DNA of 64,000 bases from Pardosa pseudoannulata (Eukaryota; Arthropoda; Arachnida; Araneae; Lycosidae), in NCBI GenBank assembly GCA_032207245.1, contig CM063507.1:84381379-84445378 (forward strand), written 5' to 3'. The notes beneath the pieces are model-generated. The model did no database searches, had not been told where the DNA came from, and saw only the letters and a program-made list of their open reading frames with translations. Numbering within the stretch: position 1 is the first letter of the stretch; each line of letters begins with the position of its first letter. Position numbers and translations under genes: made by a program. Below are positions 37,401 through 47,143 of the stretch, in pieces.

Positions 37401-40400
37401 AAAGGTGTTCTGTTTTTGTTTAAATTTATTATCCCTGGCACTCTTAATATTTTGCATTTAAATGAATTTTATTTTAATGGTTATACAGGGTTCCCACTGT
37501 CCTTAAAAGTCCTTAGAAACTCCTTAATTTTAGCTTTCATTTTTAAGGACCCTTAAAACTACTTACTTTTTGTCATAGGTCCTTAAAATGTCCTTAATTT
37601 TTAAATTAAAACTCTATCAATTTCTTGATCGACGAGATCTGCTATCGTCATGGTATTTCCTACTTGACAAATAAATAATATTTTACATACTGAAAAGGTT
37701 TAAAGTATAAAGTCAGCTGCTTTTTCCTAATAGCTAACAGTCGTGCAGATGTTAATTAAATGAAGCATGGAGGATGGGGGTTTGTAGATATTTCAGTTCC
37801 TTATGGAAGTTTAATTTTTCTTGCATTCAATGTAATAGAATAGTCTAAAACTTCCTTCTTTCCGAGGAAACGTCAGGTATAATCAGCTAGTATATGTATA
37901 GTTTTTATTCACAATTTTTTTTTAGTTGGACTCAATAAAACTTTACATGTACATTTTTAAAAATTAGCTTTCGTCAAATAGATTAATCTTGTATTAATTT
38001 TTAGGCTTTTATAAAAACTTAATTCTGAACTATTGTAGGGCATTTATTGAACTTGATTTGTCTGGTTCATAATCATTGAAATATGTAATTATGTCGGGTA
38101 TTTCAAGTAGGTCCTTATAAAAAGTTGCTTTGGTCCTTAGAAAGTTCTTAAAAAGTCCTTAATTTTTGTTCTGGAAAAAGAGTGGGAACCCTGTTATAAA
38201 AATCTGCATTTTAAACTGAAATCTAATTCCATTATTAATATGTAAGGGCTTATTTTAATTCAGTTGCTTGTATAGTAAAAAGTATCAATTTCAACCAGTA
38301 ATCAGATATTTATGAAATCTACAGTAAAAGGTATTACTGTAAAGGGATTGTATACTTTTCATGTGAGTTCAGTGACAATGAATTTTGGATAAAATGATAA
38401 CACTAATTTATTAGCAAAAATTTTATAACTCAGTCTATAAAGAATAAGTCCGTCCAATCAGTCCAAAACAATCTAGTTCAGAGTAGATAGTGTAGAGTTA
38501 TCCAGAACACTCTGGTAAAAAACTTAATCCATAGTACTTACAAAAAGACAGTAAGTGCTAATTCACTATGACAAGACAGCAAAGCAACATGTCTTTCACT
38601 TCTGAAATCTGCCGATAGAATGCTGAGATGTGATGAACTAAACCATATTTATATGCCCATAGACATTTGAGAAATTTCCAGACTTTGAAAGTTCTAGAAG
38701 TATCTGGTTTTGCCAAATATGTCACCAAATTTGGTGCTGAAAATAGTTTCTAAAAGCCTCATCAGCAGGCCAAAATAGGCATATTTAGAAGTTTTGTAAG
38801 AGCATTCTTTATAATGAGCTAATCTATAAACTGTCTTTATTTCACATACAGGAAATATCGAATGAGGGATGCATGTATTTCTCGGGGAAAATTTTAAGTC
38901 ATTTAATACTTTTTTATTGGTAATAGTTATGAATAGCTTTTATTTAGAAGTAGAATGAAACAGTTTCATACACATAACTAATTTCATTGTTTCAGTTTTA
39001 TTCCTTTTAAAAAAATTTTAATCTAATTTTTAAATTTAGAGAATTGTACTGAATCTTTTTTTAGATGGTAGTAGTTTTGTTTTGAGATATGGTAGAATTA
39101 GCATTTTATTTAAAAGCTCTGTAGAGGTATCAGTGATTGTAAATTAATTTCTTAAAATATTGTATTAAGTATTAAACATGGTTTTGTTAGAGAGTTTTAT
39201 CTATTTGTACAAATGTCTCTTGCTGTCATTTCTATTTTTGAAATTTGTTAAAATTTTAAGTGCTGCTATTTATTGCTGTCAATTAACTACATTTTTGTTG
39301 CTGTAAAATAATCTTTTTATATATTGTGCCATGTTTTTGTTTAAAATGTGTTTAGAATGCTATTAAAGTGTCATCCTAAGAAACATGAAAGGATTATAAT
39401 TCAAAATAATAAACTAACAAAACTTCCTGTATTATGAACTTTAAAAAAGGTGCCCTTTTAATAACATTAACTATTTGTCATTAAAGCTCCATCTGTTTTT
39501 GGAAATCCTAAATTTTTATTTATTTATCCTTGGACATGAAAAGGTTTTTAAAAATGAAATATACTTGGGATTAGTTATGTTATGGCATGTAATAAGTCAT
39601 AATATATGCAAAATTTATCAATACTTTACATATTTATACAATAATTTTAATGAAGACCAAGATGATTGCAGTGTTTTAATTCATGATTATATCCTTTATA
39701 TCGGATGTGAAATCTTAGTAGGTCAATCATTTAGTTGTAAGATTTCTTTGAAAGAAAACAAATATTGCACAATTACTCTCTGATTGATTACTTTTTGAGT
39801 TTGAAGTATTATCTCTTACAATCCATGATATAAAATTATAATATTGGTTTATCCAAAGCTTAAGCTCTTGCAGATTTGTAGTGTAGTGATCTTTTATATT
39901 AGATGTTAGGTTGGAGCATTTTGAAGATGCATATTTCTTTTGTTGAGATTTTTCGCTTTTAATATTTGAATACAATTGATTAAAACATACATTTTTTATG
40001 ACTATTTTGAATTAATTTAATGCTTTTCTTATAGAATCAAGATGTATTATTTTTTCTATATTCTACTAAGATAATTCAATTACTATAATAATGAAATTTG
40101 CAAATAAACTGTATTTTCTGTGTTTTTAAAATTTTTTTAATTTAATGAAAAGAGACAGCTTTGGATGTGATGGATATCCTCATGCTTTTATATGTCCTGT
40201 AAATTAAATTTAAACCCTGACTTGCAGTTGCCATTTTAAGGTATAAGTTTTCTTTAATTGGTGTTTTTCTTTATGAATCAAATGTGTACCCTACCTGTTA
40301 TATAATAATCAATTTTACTGACATTGGTAGCAATGTATATACAGTGGACTGCGGTTAATGTTATCAATCGCTTATTGTTATCGAAATCACTGGGTCCCAA

Positions 40401-43400
40401 TTTTCTCTATTCATTTGTATGTTAAAATGATCGGTTAATGGGATCCATTTTCGAACCTCATTTTAACTGGCAAAGGAATAGTCACAATGTATTCAGAAGG
40501 AACCCATTCTTTTCTTTCCCTTCCCTGTTGTTTGAATTTCCGAGAATTCTCCTCTTCAACCTAGGGAAATGGGGAATGAACAAGGGAGTGGGGAATTATA
40601 TGTTCATGGAATTTTTCAGAAATACGCACACCCTGCTGGTGGTCGATGGTTGTCAGATAGGCAGAAGGCAACACTTTCTTATCGGAACTGAGGAGGAGTG
40701 TATTCAGATTTTATGCCTTGCTCACTTACTTGCAGCTTGTCGATAGGGAAGCCAGAAAGCGAAATGATTGAACGTTAAAACAAAAGATCGAAATTTTAAA
40801 TCGTTATGACAGGTTGATTATGATGACGAACATTTTATCCATGAGCTTCGTAGAAAAAATTTTAGACAGTCAACAATTGATTAGTTTTTTAAACTTTGTT
40901 ATATAATTCTTATGTTTTAAAGGATAATATAAAGTACATAAATATAAAGTGTGTTTTTTCATTTTGTTTCGAAATTTAGTACGTGTGAATTAAAGGGAGG
41001 GTAAATTTATCTCATTTTGCATATCGGTTATTATTATTAAAATCACGGTGTCCCAAACTGATCACATTAAGCAGAGTCCACTGTATGAAATGTATCTAGG
41101 ACACATAGTTTCTTGGCTACATGATATTTATTTACAGAAGGGGAAAAAAATTCACTGTGTAAACTATATACATAAGAAAACAGCTGCAACTTCTTTTTGC
41201 AGTGGCCCTGAATTTTTCTTTCTTAGCACAGATCTGAAAGAAATTAAAGCCTTTAAGGTTTCAAGCAATGCAAAATTGATTTCAATATGTATTACCAAGA
41301 ACTGTTGTCATTTTGACTAATGACACTGTTGCACAAAGTCCAGCAATTTCTCACAGTGAGGTCTGAGCAAAAGGTGGATATCGCACACCTTGACATTTTG
41401 TTGAAAAGGTTATGAACTGCCAAACTATATATATACACATAACACATAGTTTTTATTAACAGGTATTAACCAATGGATTCTTTGAAGTTTTACAGGTACA
41501 ATATCTGTAAGCATAATTTAAAGAAAAACATTTCTATAGATTTAATACTACATGGTAATTAAAACTTGAAAATCAAATCCAAAAAAGCCTATGGTTTAAC
41601 TGAATTTGTTAGATTGTATATACATTTGGAGCATTTAATTATGCAGTAGAACATGTTGTAAAAGAAATTCTTTGTAAAGTGTTGATGTAGAATTATATAA
41701 TTCCTTCTATAAGGCTATTACTAGAATAATATATCTTTAATTTCAGTATAAAGTGTTTTCATGTAAAAAGATTTAAATTTTTAGTATGAATTTTATCAGT
41801 TTTAATCATGTATTCAATTTTATTAAAAAAAATTTCATCATTCTTAGATATCCCAAATTGAAATATTTATGTGTTTAAATATTTATATAATTATATAGAT
41901 ATTTTAAATTGGTGTTTAACAAATATATTTAACTAAGCTTACTTGGGAATTCTACTATCGGTAATTTGCTACCAACAAATGAATTTCAAACTACTTTGTG
42001 TTAACTGTAAAATTATTTAAATCTAGAAATTGTTTTTCATATTTTATTTATTTTGTTAATCTTATTGTTAAAATGCAGATCCTGTTTATTTTAAAACATA
42101 TTCAGTTTTGTTTAAATTAGAAATAATTATTTAGAAAACATAATGGGAACTCTGTGCCGTTTAAAGTAGTGTTATGTATAAAAGTATAGTGAAAAATTAG
42201 GTTTTTACAAGTACTTGTTTTGAGTATTTTACATTTGCTTTATTAAAAAATTATTTTAATTTAAGGGTAGGAATGTGATATTTCAACTATCCTATAAAAA
42301 TATACAATATTTATCATTGGTTTCAATTTTTATTATACAATTTTGAAATAATTTTACTACATATAATATTTACATGGTTTCCGCAAACCTGGAAAGTCAG
42401 GGAAAATCATGGATTTAGACAATGGATTAATTTTGTCATGGAAAGTCTTGATTTTTCAAGTAAAATGAGTAAAAGTCATGGATCCGCTAAACTACCGATT
42501 TTAAAAAAATGCATTGAATTGTTTAATTCTATTTCTACTAAAAATTCATTTGGCTGAAGTTACTGAGTTTGGTGTTTATGTATTATCCTATTGACCCTAT
42601 TGCCAAGTAAAATTTGTTCACCAAGGAAACTCAAAGCAAGAAAACTTAATGGGTGGGTAAATGTATATTATTCTGGTTTTTTCTTAAACTGTAGATTAAA
42701 ATTTTATTAATACAATACTAATTATTTTTTAATAAAAATTAGTTAAGATTTTTGCGCAAAATAGAAGTTTATCTCTAGGGATATTGTATATAAAGATTAT
42801 AGGGTTATATTTGGCTATCATTCCTGGTCACCTAGATAATACCAAAGTACCCTGAATTCAAATTGGAAACATTTTGATTGAAAAATTGCTATAGGATTAA
42901 ACTTAGGTATGTAGTTACAACAATTTAGTTTTATGTATGAGTTTATTAACACTTATAAAGTAAGTTTATAGTTTTTTTATGTTAAAATTCCTGTAATTTC
43001 TCTAAAAGCATATATTTTATTTGTTGTACATCAGAAGTTTTATTTATATATACTTTAACGAAAGCTTTTTAAAGTCATGGAAAATAATCTGCTAAATCAG
43101 GAAAAGTCATGGATTTGAAAAAATTTATTTTGGCAGATACCCTGTATTTAATATATTGTGTTTATGTTTGAGTGTGTATATGTATGAGAAAATGGTATTT
43201 GAAATTATCTCTGCTTTTATAAATTATTTTGGTTTTATCAGTATTGACCACTTCAAATCTTAATTGAACTTACAATCAAATAGATTCGAAAGTTAACTTA
43301 TGCCGAATGATGGCCAATTGGTTAGGGTGCTGGCCTTCAGAACTGGAGTTTATGGGTTCGAATCCCACTATGGCATGGATGTAAATAGCCGTTCAGAATT

Positions 43401-43910
43401 AGTTTTAAGCTGTAGGTCCCAGTCTCATTAGCTCTCATGTTGCAAAAAAGTAGACTGTAGCTCTCCACACCAAAGTTAACTTACAACTTGCATTATTACA
43501 ATACAATAAAATAAAGGAGGTTGCAGTTGCAAAAAAATTTTTTGTCAATTATTATACTAAAGTTGGTCAGTACTTTTAAAAATCAGTATTTTTTTTTCTC
43601 TAATTTTGGTCAGTAAAATCAATAATTTAATGTCTCTGAATAGTACTATACATATCTAAAACTTCTACTTGTTGCTGAGATATTTGAAACTCTTCTATAA
43701 TTTAAAGGTTGTTTGATACATTTTTTCAGAAACGCTGAAAAAGAATGGGTGGCTGACAGAGATGCTGAATCCCCAGGACAAGAATGGGAACGCATTGCTC
43801 GTCTATGTGACTTTAATCCCAAATCATCTCGTAGCACCAAAGACACAACAAGGATGCGTTCAATTATCCTTCAGTTGAAGCAGTCTCCGGTACCACCTCG
43901 AAAGGCTTAA
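22310..43910 (+). CDS. Clc: Clathrin light chain (five exons, 205 residues)
   Basis: Joined exons 22310-22469, 25251-25285, 30511-30640, 32331-32442 and 43730-43910 encode a 205-residue protein; flies have about 219 and mammals 210-250. Clathrin light chains bind the heavy-chain hub of the triskelion and regulate coat assembly on endocytic and Golgi vesicles. Visible family marks are: the N-terminal conserved block around residues 20-30 (DPAADFIQREQ), an acidic variable segment, and the charged heavy-chain-binding helix from about 88 to 146 (REEPEKIKIWREEQ, then KKELDDWYARYKEQ). The C-terminal signature is at 161-178 (PGQEWERIARLCDFNPK), followed by TRMRSIILQLKQSP. All junctions are GT-AG with compatible phases. 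Introns are 2.8, 5.2, 1.7 and 11.3 kb and full of transposons. The usual E-E-D regulatory triad before PAA is E-Q-D here. A candidate alternative microexon lies in intron 4. Confidence 0.95.
23348..24295. mobile_element. CAGGG-ended MITE (hAT type), copy 2, in clathrin intron 1
   Basis: A direct copy of the 13961-14917 element, with CAGAGTTGG and CCAACCTTG ends. Flanks ACTAAAAC (23340-23347) and ACTGAAAC (24296-24303) match at 7 of 8 positions, an 8-bp hAT duplication. The interior is non-coding. Confidence 0.8.
25251..25285 (+). CDS. Clc: Clathrin light chain exon 2 (35 nt)
   Basis: The acceptor TTTTTCTTTTTAG is strong and the donor is GAG|GTATGT. It restores phase 0 and encodes EINGMPNDMNSE in the variable acidic region (the first codon is split with exon 1). 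Skipping it would shift the frame, so it should be constitutive. Confidence 0.85.
26195..26257 (+). mobile_element. SINE family 2, 3' fragment
   Basis: It matches only the last 60 bp of the family, from GGTCTCATTAGCCCTCGTG to a CCAAACCAAACC tail. It lies directly before a full inverted copy. Confidence 0.7.
26277..26452 (-). mobile_element. SINE family 2, full copy with 15-bp target-site duplication
   Basis: CCACCTAGGGGAATG occurs exactly at 26262-26276 and 26453-26467, flanking the copy. On the minus strand the head is GCCGAATGATGGCCGAATGG, with a B box GGGTTCGAATCC, and the tail is CCAAACCAACTAAC. This is target-primed retrotransposition by a LINE. Confidence 0.9.
27590..28495 (+). pseudogene. 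Tigger transposase C-terminal relic and right end
   Basis: Plus-strand frames give MTKSASEEENEEENEKQTKK, then RGFTLENLQPL. After a shift come QDIDNNIVQAVEFSNRVDG and VMSLYRRILKEKEK, and after another shift QLPITMFLSKVKPP. This acidic stretch, helical segment and QLPITMFL tail match the C-terminus of Tigger-derived transposases. The right terminus near 28495 reads, in reverse complement, CAGTAATTCTTCGTTTTTTG. The left end and catalytic core are missing. Confidence 0.7.
28900..29765 (-). mobile_element. Tigger/pogo-type element, inverted copy, right end lost
   Basis: TA|CAGTGGACTCTGCTTAATG at 28898 matches the 3' end of the 25958 and 40342 copies. The interior runs antiparallel to them up to about 29755, where the terminal TCCACTG has been replaced. 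Frames across it are shadows. Confidence 0.75.
29766..30480. other. Intron sequence with a long but unrecognised open frame
   Basis: A 198-codon open frame (29737-30333, plus) starts in the Tigger end and runs through here. It has no recognisable domain, is Cys/Phe/Leu-rich as expected from translated T-rich DNA, and lies inside clathrin intron 2. I do not call it a gene. A less AT-rich patch with GTCGACAGG and GTCGACGCG words lies at 30018-30075. Confidence 0.3.
30511..30640 (+). CDS. Clc: Clathrin light chain exon 3
   Basis: Acceptor TTCTTCTGTAG. It encodes residues 66-108 from HMNGPSNNEP to REEPEKIKIWREEQQKMLEK, the start of the heavy-chain-binding helix. It ends in phase 1 at a GTATGA donor. 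A CAGGG-type transposon begins only about 24 bp beyond this donor. Confidence 0.95.
30664..31813. mobile_element. CAGGGTTCCC-type element, copy 2, clathrin intron 3
   Basis: The left end GGTTCCCCCGGTCTTTAAAA and right end GAGTGGGAACCCTG match the 37486-38193 element. Both ends carry clustered AAAGTCCTTA words. A (TA)n tract at 31420-31474 has expanded inside. The first bases of the left end are eroded, and no duplication is seen. Confidence 0.7.
31420..31474. repeat. (TA)n/(TG)n microsatellite
   Basis: A GTGTGTGTG stretch followed by about 23 TA units, inside the preceding element. Confidence 0.95.
32150..32197. mobile_element. 48-bp micro-element made of two hAT termini
   Basis: CAGGGTTGGCGGGATTTAAA faces GCCAACCCTG with only about 20 bp between them. 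The termini match copies A, B and C (CAGGGTTGGCATGATTTAAA). It is an extreme internal-deletion derivative, about 130 bp upstream of clathrin exon 4. Confidence 0.75.
32331..32442 (+). CDS. Clc: Clathrin light chain exon 4
   Basis: Acceptor after a long T tract (GTCAATTTAG). It encodes DAEEETKKLELKESAKKE, then LDDWYARYKEQIEKAKLNN, the central helix with the family's conserved (D/E)(D/E)WYAR motif. The donor AG|GTAAAA leaves phase 2 inside the Arg codon after NN. This NNR junction corresponds to the vertebrate position where neuronal exons are inserted. Confidence 0.95.
33350..34110 (+). repeat. Diverged tandem repeat, about 243-bp unit, clathrin intron 4
   Basis: GCTAAACTACGGTGCATTCA starts at 33372 and again at 33615, and the sequence following each copy aligns (CTTAGACAAAACAA, GATAGTTTTTAAAT). 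A third, weaker unit can be traced to about 34100 by AAAACCTCATTTATTGTTA and AAAATCCTCATATTGTTA. Confidence 0.75.
34113..34615. mobile_element. TTAA-flanked piggyBac-like MITE
   Basis: TTAA at 34109-34112 and 34616-34619 brackets an element starting CCCATTCAAGGTCAC and ending (reverse complement) CCCTTTAGCAGACAGTGG. TTAA duplication with CCC(T/A)TT ends is the piggyBac pattern. The right end resembles 48747 onward. The interior is non-coding. Confidence 0.6.
34854..34925 (+). mobile_element. piggyBac-like terminus, fragment
   Basis: TTAA is followed by CACTTCGCATGCGGGCAAG, then GAGCATGGGTCACGTA. This is the same order of motifs as the left end of 53262-53748. No right end was found. Confidence 0.45.
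35354..36129. mobile_element. hAT MITE with perfect 8-bp duplication, clathrin intron 4
   Basis: CAGGGTTGTAATTTTGAAC at the left and (reverse complement) CAGGGTTGTATTGGTTTTAA at the right. GATATTAA is present exactly on both sides (35346-35353 and 36130-36137). The subterminal regions are packed with repeats of the word GTGGT(C/T)(A/T)(A/G)AA and ATGGTTTTAA in both orientations, the usual transposase-binding layout. Non-coding interior. Confidence 0.9.
37308..37319 (+). CDS. Candidate 12-nt alternative microexon of clathrin light chain
   Basis: GGAGGAATCAAA lies between TATGCTAACTTTCAG (a perfect CTAAC branch-point word and an AG acceptor) and a consensus GTAAGT donor. Inserted between exons 4 and 5 it keeps phase 2 and adds four residues, changing NNR-NAEKE to NNR-EESK-NAEKE. 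Vertebrate light chains have neuron-specific inserts at the same point after the conserved NNR. Splice signals and frame fit, but no transcript evidence is available. The branch word is unusually close to the acceptor. Confidence 0.35.
37486..38193. mobile_element. CAGGGTTCCC-type element, copy 1, clathrin intron 4
   Basis: The ends CAGGGTTCCCACTGTCC and (reverse complement) CAGGGTTCCCACTCTTTTTC are flanked directly by TTATA on both sides. Repeated AAGTCCTTAA words lie at both ends. TIRs fit hAT, but the duplication is 5 bp rather than 8. Confidence 0.75.
38194..40340. other. Intron 4 sequence with one unclassified less AT-rich block
   Basis: Mostly AT-rich. 38440-38800 is less AT-rich and non-coding, with no terminal repeats seen; it could be an unclassified retroelement fragment. 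Two opposed open frames around 39475-39975 are AT-driven and carry no domain I recognise. Confidence 0.35.
40342..41083 (+). mobile_element. Tigger/pogo-type deletion derivative, TA-flanked
   Basis: CAGTGGACTGCGGTTAATG and (reverse complement) CAGTGGACTCTGCTTAATG form the ends, with TA on each side (40340-40341 and 41084-41085). A remnant of the REARKRND.TLKQKIEIL helix-turn-helix is at about 40747-40815. It is a shorter sister of 25958-27087. Confidence 0.9.
41084..42372. other. AT-rich intron sequence, nothing recognised
   Basis: No supported feature; a 90-codon open frame at 41048-41320 starts in the transposon end and has no domain I recognise. Confidence 0.45.
42373..43144. mobile_element. 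CAGGG-type element, TATTTA-flanked, clathrin intron 4
   Basis: The left end CATGGTTTCCGCAAACCTGG and right end (reverse complement) CAGGGTATCTGCCAAAATAA, with TATTTA immediately outside both. AAAGTCATGGA and AAAATCATGGA words recur at both ends. It belongs with 37486-38193 in style but not in sequence. Confidence 0.65.
43301..43471 (+). mobile_element. SINE family 2 with 12-bp duplication, upstream of clathrin exon 5
   Basis: AAAGTTAACTTA is exact at 43289-43300 and 43472-43483. Head GCCGAATGATGGCCAATTGG, B box GGGTTCGAATCC, tail CCACACCAAA. It ends about 260 bp before the last clathrin acceptor. Confidence 0.9.
43730..43910 (+). CDS. Clc: Clathrin light chain exon 5 (terminal)
   Basis: Acceptor TACATTTTTTCAG. 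It encodes NAEKEWVADRDAESPGQEWE, then RIARLCDFNPKSSRSTKD, TTRMRSIILQLKQSP and VPPRKA, ending at TAA 43908-43910. This is the most conserved part of light chains and contains the segment that contacts the triskelion hub. Confidence 0.97.
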
Positions 43911-44360
43911 TGTGTTGGAATGATTTCATACTTTTATCACCATTTCCCTTCAAAAAATAAATAGTCATTGAATGTTGTTCTTTCAAAATAGGTTAAACTA
44001 TAACAACAAATAAAAAGCTGTTCATATCTGTAAGATACATTCCACGAGTTTTGTAAAATTGAATCAGGAAAGACTGAAATTCCCCCCTTCCTCTTACATA
44101 GACTGTTGTAGCATTCTAAAGTGTTTATCTGGCTGTATTCAACAATTAAAAATGTTACTCGGTACATTGTATTTAATCTGACATTTGAGTGTGAAAATAT
44201 TTTGTATTATGAAATTGATTGCAACTTGGATATGTTCGACATATTTATATTCACATTGTTCTAAATAAGTTTCTGTATTTTTTCTAATGTTTAGAGATAC
44301 TTTATATAGAGCTTGTAGCTATATATATGAATAAAATATTCTTAAGTGAATGAGGCTTGT
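43911..44360 (+). terminator. Clathrin light chain 3' UTR and polyadenylation signal
   Basis: AAAATAAATA occurs near 43955 and a cleaner AATAAA at 44330-44335, followed by T/G-rich sequence. Either could be used; the second is the better candidate. LINE sequence begins about 100 bp further on, so the transcript probably ends before it. Confidence 0.55.
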
Positions 44361-45324
44361 TCAGTGAAATTGGGTACAAACAACTCATTCAGAATGTTTT
44401 TAACAAATTAAAAATAAAAATTCTCTATTTTTACAGCTGAATGTAAAGCTGTCTACCAAGCTCTAAAACACATCTTGCACAGGAAGAACTGGCACTGTAT
44501 AGTGTGTATTGGCTCAATCAGTGTATTAGATTCGCTGAACTCTGATGTGACAGGTCACCCGATTATTAATGATATACAGAAGATGTATAACTCTATATAA
44601 ATGAGGTTTTACAGTATTATTCTGCTGGGTTTCAGCACATTTGGGGATCCTTGAGAACGAGCTTGCGGATGAAGTGGCAAAGAATGCCATTACCTTAATG
44701 CCTATGAAAATCCCCCTTTCAGTCTTGAAATGTGGAATTAAACGTCAGCTGCATATTATGTGGAAGAATGAGTGGGACATAAATGTCAGCAATAAGCTTC
44801 AAAACATTACTGGGGGCATTCGCTTTTTCCCGGATAATGTTAGTCGTAAGCATGACGTTTTACTCACTCGCTTGCGTATGGGACACACTCGTCTCACACA
44901 TAGTTACTACCTTTTAAACTAACCCAAACCCCAATGTTCTTTTTGTCAGTCATCGCTATCCATTTTACATATACTTACCTCTTGTAGCCACTTACAGCCT
45001 ATCTATGCCTTACTTTTTTTAGCACACTGCATCCTAACTTAAGGGATTTACTGGATGAACCCTGCATCTGTCTTTTCTATGTTTTACAGGCTTATTTTGG
45101 TCAATTTAACAATTAATGGTTTTTATGAAGTACTTTTTCCATCTTTTAATTAAAATTTATTGTGCTGTATGCTTTTAGCTTTTACCTTCTAATGTTTCAT
45201 CATTTTACCTTTTACGTACCTGTCCTGTGTATTTGAGTATATATACAGTAGACATTTCTATAAATTTTTTTAAATTGGTATGGTTTTACCTTTGCTGGTT
45301 TTAACTTTTCTGTTTTCAGACTAG

Positions 45325-45982
45325 CATATAGCCCGTCATATGACGGGATCAGTAAAATTTTTAATTTTCCAGAATTGTAAACTACCCTATGAGGCAGGTA
45401 AAAAAAAAAATGGGTTTGTTTTTTTTGGCTGAGAATTATCTTGCAGCAAAAAATAATCGTTGATTGAATTTTAAATTATCACATACGTACCTAATCTATT
45501 ATTTAAGAGAAATATAAAAGAAAATTAATTACGTAATATATAAGTTCAGTGATAAAACGTGTGAAAATAATGCAGACGATATTTAAATAATTTAAAATAA
45601 GAAATGATTAAATGAGATGGTTAAAGGAATGACGTCATAATGATAGAAAAATGTTTTTTTCATCTATTTCTATAATAAATTGATAAATTTAATCGTCTGC
45701 TCTTAATCGGGGGAAAATGGGGCTTGAAATAATCGCATTAAACTCTCGAAAAGGGGGAAGGAGTGAATTTCAATATTTTTGCTGCGATATGAAGCTTATT
45801 TATACCAATTTATTTTAGAATCAGATCGATAGTTAAGGAGAAAATAAACTTTACTCGCTTTAAATTTTGCTAACCCTAACTCATTAAGAATTCAATATGG
45901 AGCCTATTTCCATTCCAGGTCCAACCGCTTCAAAAATTCGTGGACAGACGGACAGATAACTTAGGCTATTATTATATAGGGG
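45325..45982 (-). mobile_element. Helitron-like non-autonomous element inside the LINE
   Basis: On the minus strand the 3' end shows a perfect hairpin (CCCGTCATATGACGGG), seven to eight bases, then CTAG followed by T: the Helitron 3' pattern (hairpin, CTRR, host T). The 5' end on that strand is TCTAGTCCCCTATATAATAA, the usual TC start followed by a TATA-rich stretch. The base before TC is G, not the expected A. ACTAG lies at both edges and could instead be a short duplication. Confidence 0.5.
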
Positions 45983-46439
45983 ACTAGACTTGTGAACTGT
46001 TAATTTTATGTTATTGTTATTGTTGTGTATTTAGTTGTAAGTTAAATTTTAAGATAAAAGTTAACTTAGGTGGTAGATTGTCAAATCGTCTGTTAAAATT
46101 GATGTTCTATCCACATATTATCATTTTTATTTTATTTTTTCTCTGTAAGTTGCGAGTGGCAACGAACGATTTTGTTTAGTGAAAACATGGCTGTTCTTTC
46201 GTATGCGAGAAAAATGGCTCTTGAGTTGCTTTTGTGCTTTAATATGTTAATATTATTTACGCCATAAATTCTTCTATGTGACATTTTCTGTGTATTTAAA
46301 GATCTCGCATACGTAAATATAATAAAAAGTGTTTATATTAAAAGGGCGTCTGTTTTGAGCAATTAATTAACGCAATTGAGAACATTCTTCAGTATCACAC
46401 TTCTGATTTCGAAACCCAAATGGGACAGTGATTATTTGG

Positions 46440-46689
46440 TGGTATATATGAATGGTATCGAAAATGATAAATTTAATCGCCTGCTTTTAACGGGGGGAGA
46501 ATAAGGCTTGAAATAATAGCATTAAACGCTAAAAGAGGGGGGATGGCTTAGATTTTGAACTCGCTTTGAATTTTGCTAACCCTAACTCATAAAAAATTCA
46601 ATATGGATGCCTGTATCCGTTCCAGGTACAACCGCTTCAAAAATTTGCCGACAGACACCTTAGGCTATTATTATATAGGGGATTAGGGT
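46440..46689 (-). mobile_element. Second, truncated copy of the Helitron-like element
   Basis: It aligns directly with the right 330 bp of 45325-45982 (GATAAATTTAATCG, GCTAACCCTAACTCATAA, CTATTATTATATAGGGGA). The hairpin end is absent. The DNA between the two copies (45988-46440) is unclassified and may be LINE 3' UTR or part of the insertion. Confidence 0.55.
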
Positions 46690-46969
46690 ACTTTTATCTG
46701 TTATGTCTTGTTGTATTTATGTAAAAACACCTTGTGCTGGACATTTATGTTCTAAATAGGACCTTGCGCAGTAAAACTAACTAACCAACCAACTAAAAAG
46801 AAAAATTATTTTAGTAAAATCTAAGGACAGTAGTATACATTCTTAGTATTAATGTTCACTAAGTATTATAGTATGATGGATGAAAATTACCGATAATCTT
46901 GCAATATATGGTTCTGAGCTGCCCTTCATTGGGCCAGAATCGGTACTTGGTATTCCTCATAATGTAGTG

Positions 46970-47143
46970 GTTGAACAATGTCCGATTGGTTAGGGTGCTG
47001 GCCTTCGGTACCAGAGTTCGTTTTTTCGAATCCCACAGTGGCATGGATGTTCGTAGCCGTTCGAAATCGGCTTTAAGCTGTGGGTCCCGGTCTCATTAGC
47101 CCTAGTGTTGCCAAAAAGTAGACCGTAGCACTCCAAACCAAAC
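46970..47143 (+). mobile_element. SINE family 2 with 12-bp duplication
   Basis: CATAATGTAGTG is exact at 46958-46969 and 47144-47155. Removing the SINE and one repeat restores the LINE reading frame across HNVV-RKTV. The tail is CCAAACCAAAC. Confidence 0.92.

Larger units (their letters stand above)
44432..46796 (+). pseudogene. LINE RNase H/C-terminal relic and 3' UTR, interrupted by insertions
   Basis: Plus-strand frames read AECKAVYQALKHIL, then SISVLDSLNS, HPIINDIQKMYNS and, after shifts, GILENELADEVAKNA. These are the RNase H domain pieces of Jockey-like non-LTR elements. The polyprotein end, LLTRLRMGHTRLTHSYYL, follows. The reading frame then stops and a long 3' UTR follows. It is split by Helitron-like DNA (45325-45982, 46440-46689), and the sequence resumes to a tail of AACTAACTAACCAACC near 46775-46796. 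Its relative is at 3560-4150. Frameshifts and stops make it non-functional. Confidence 0.75.
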
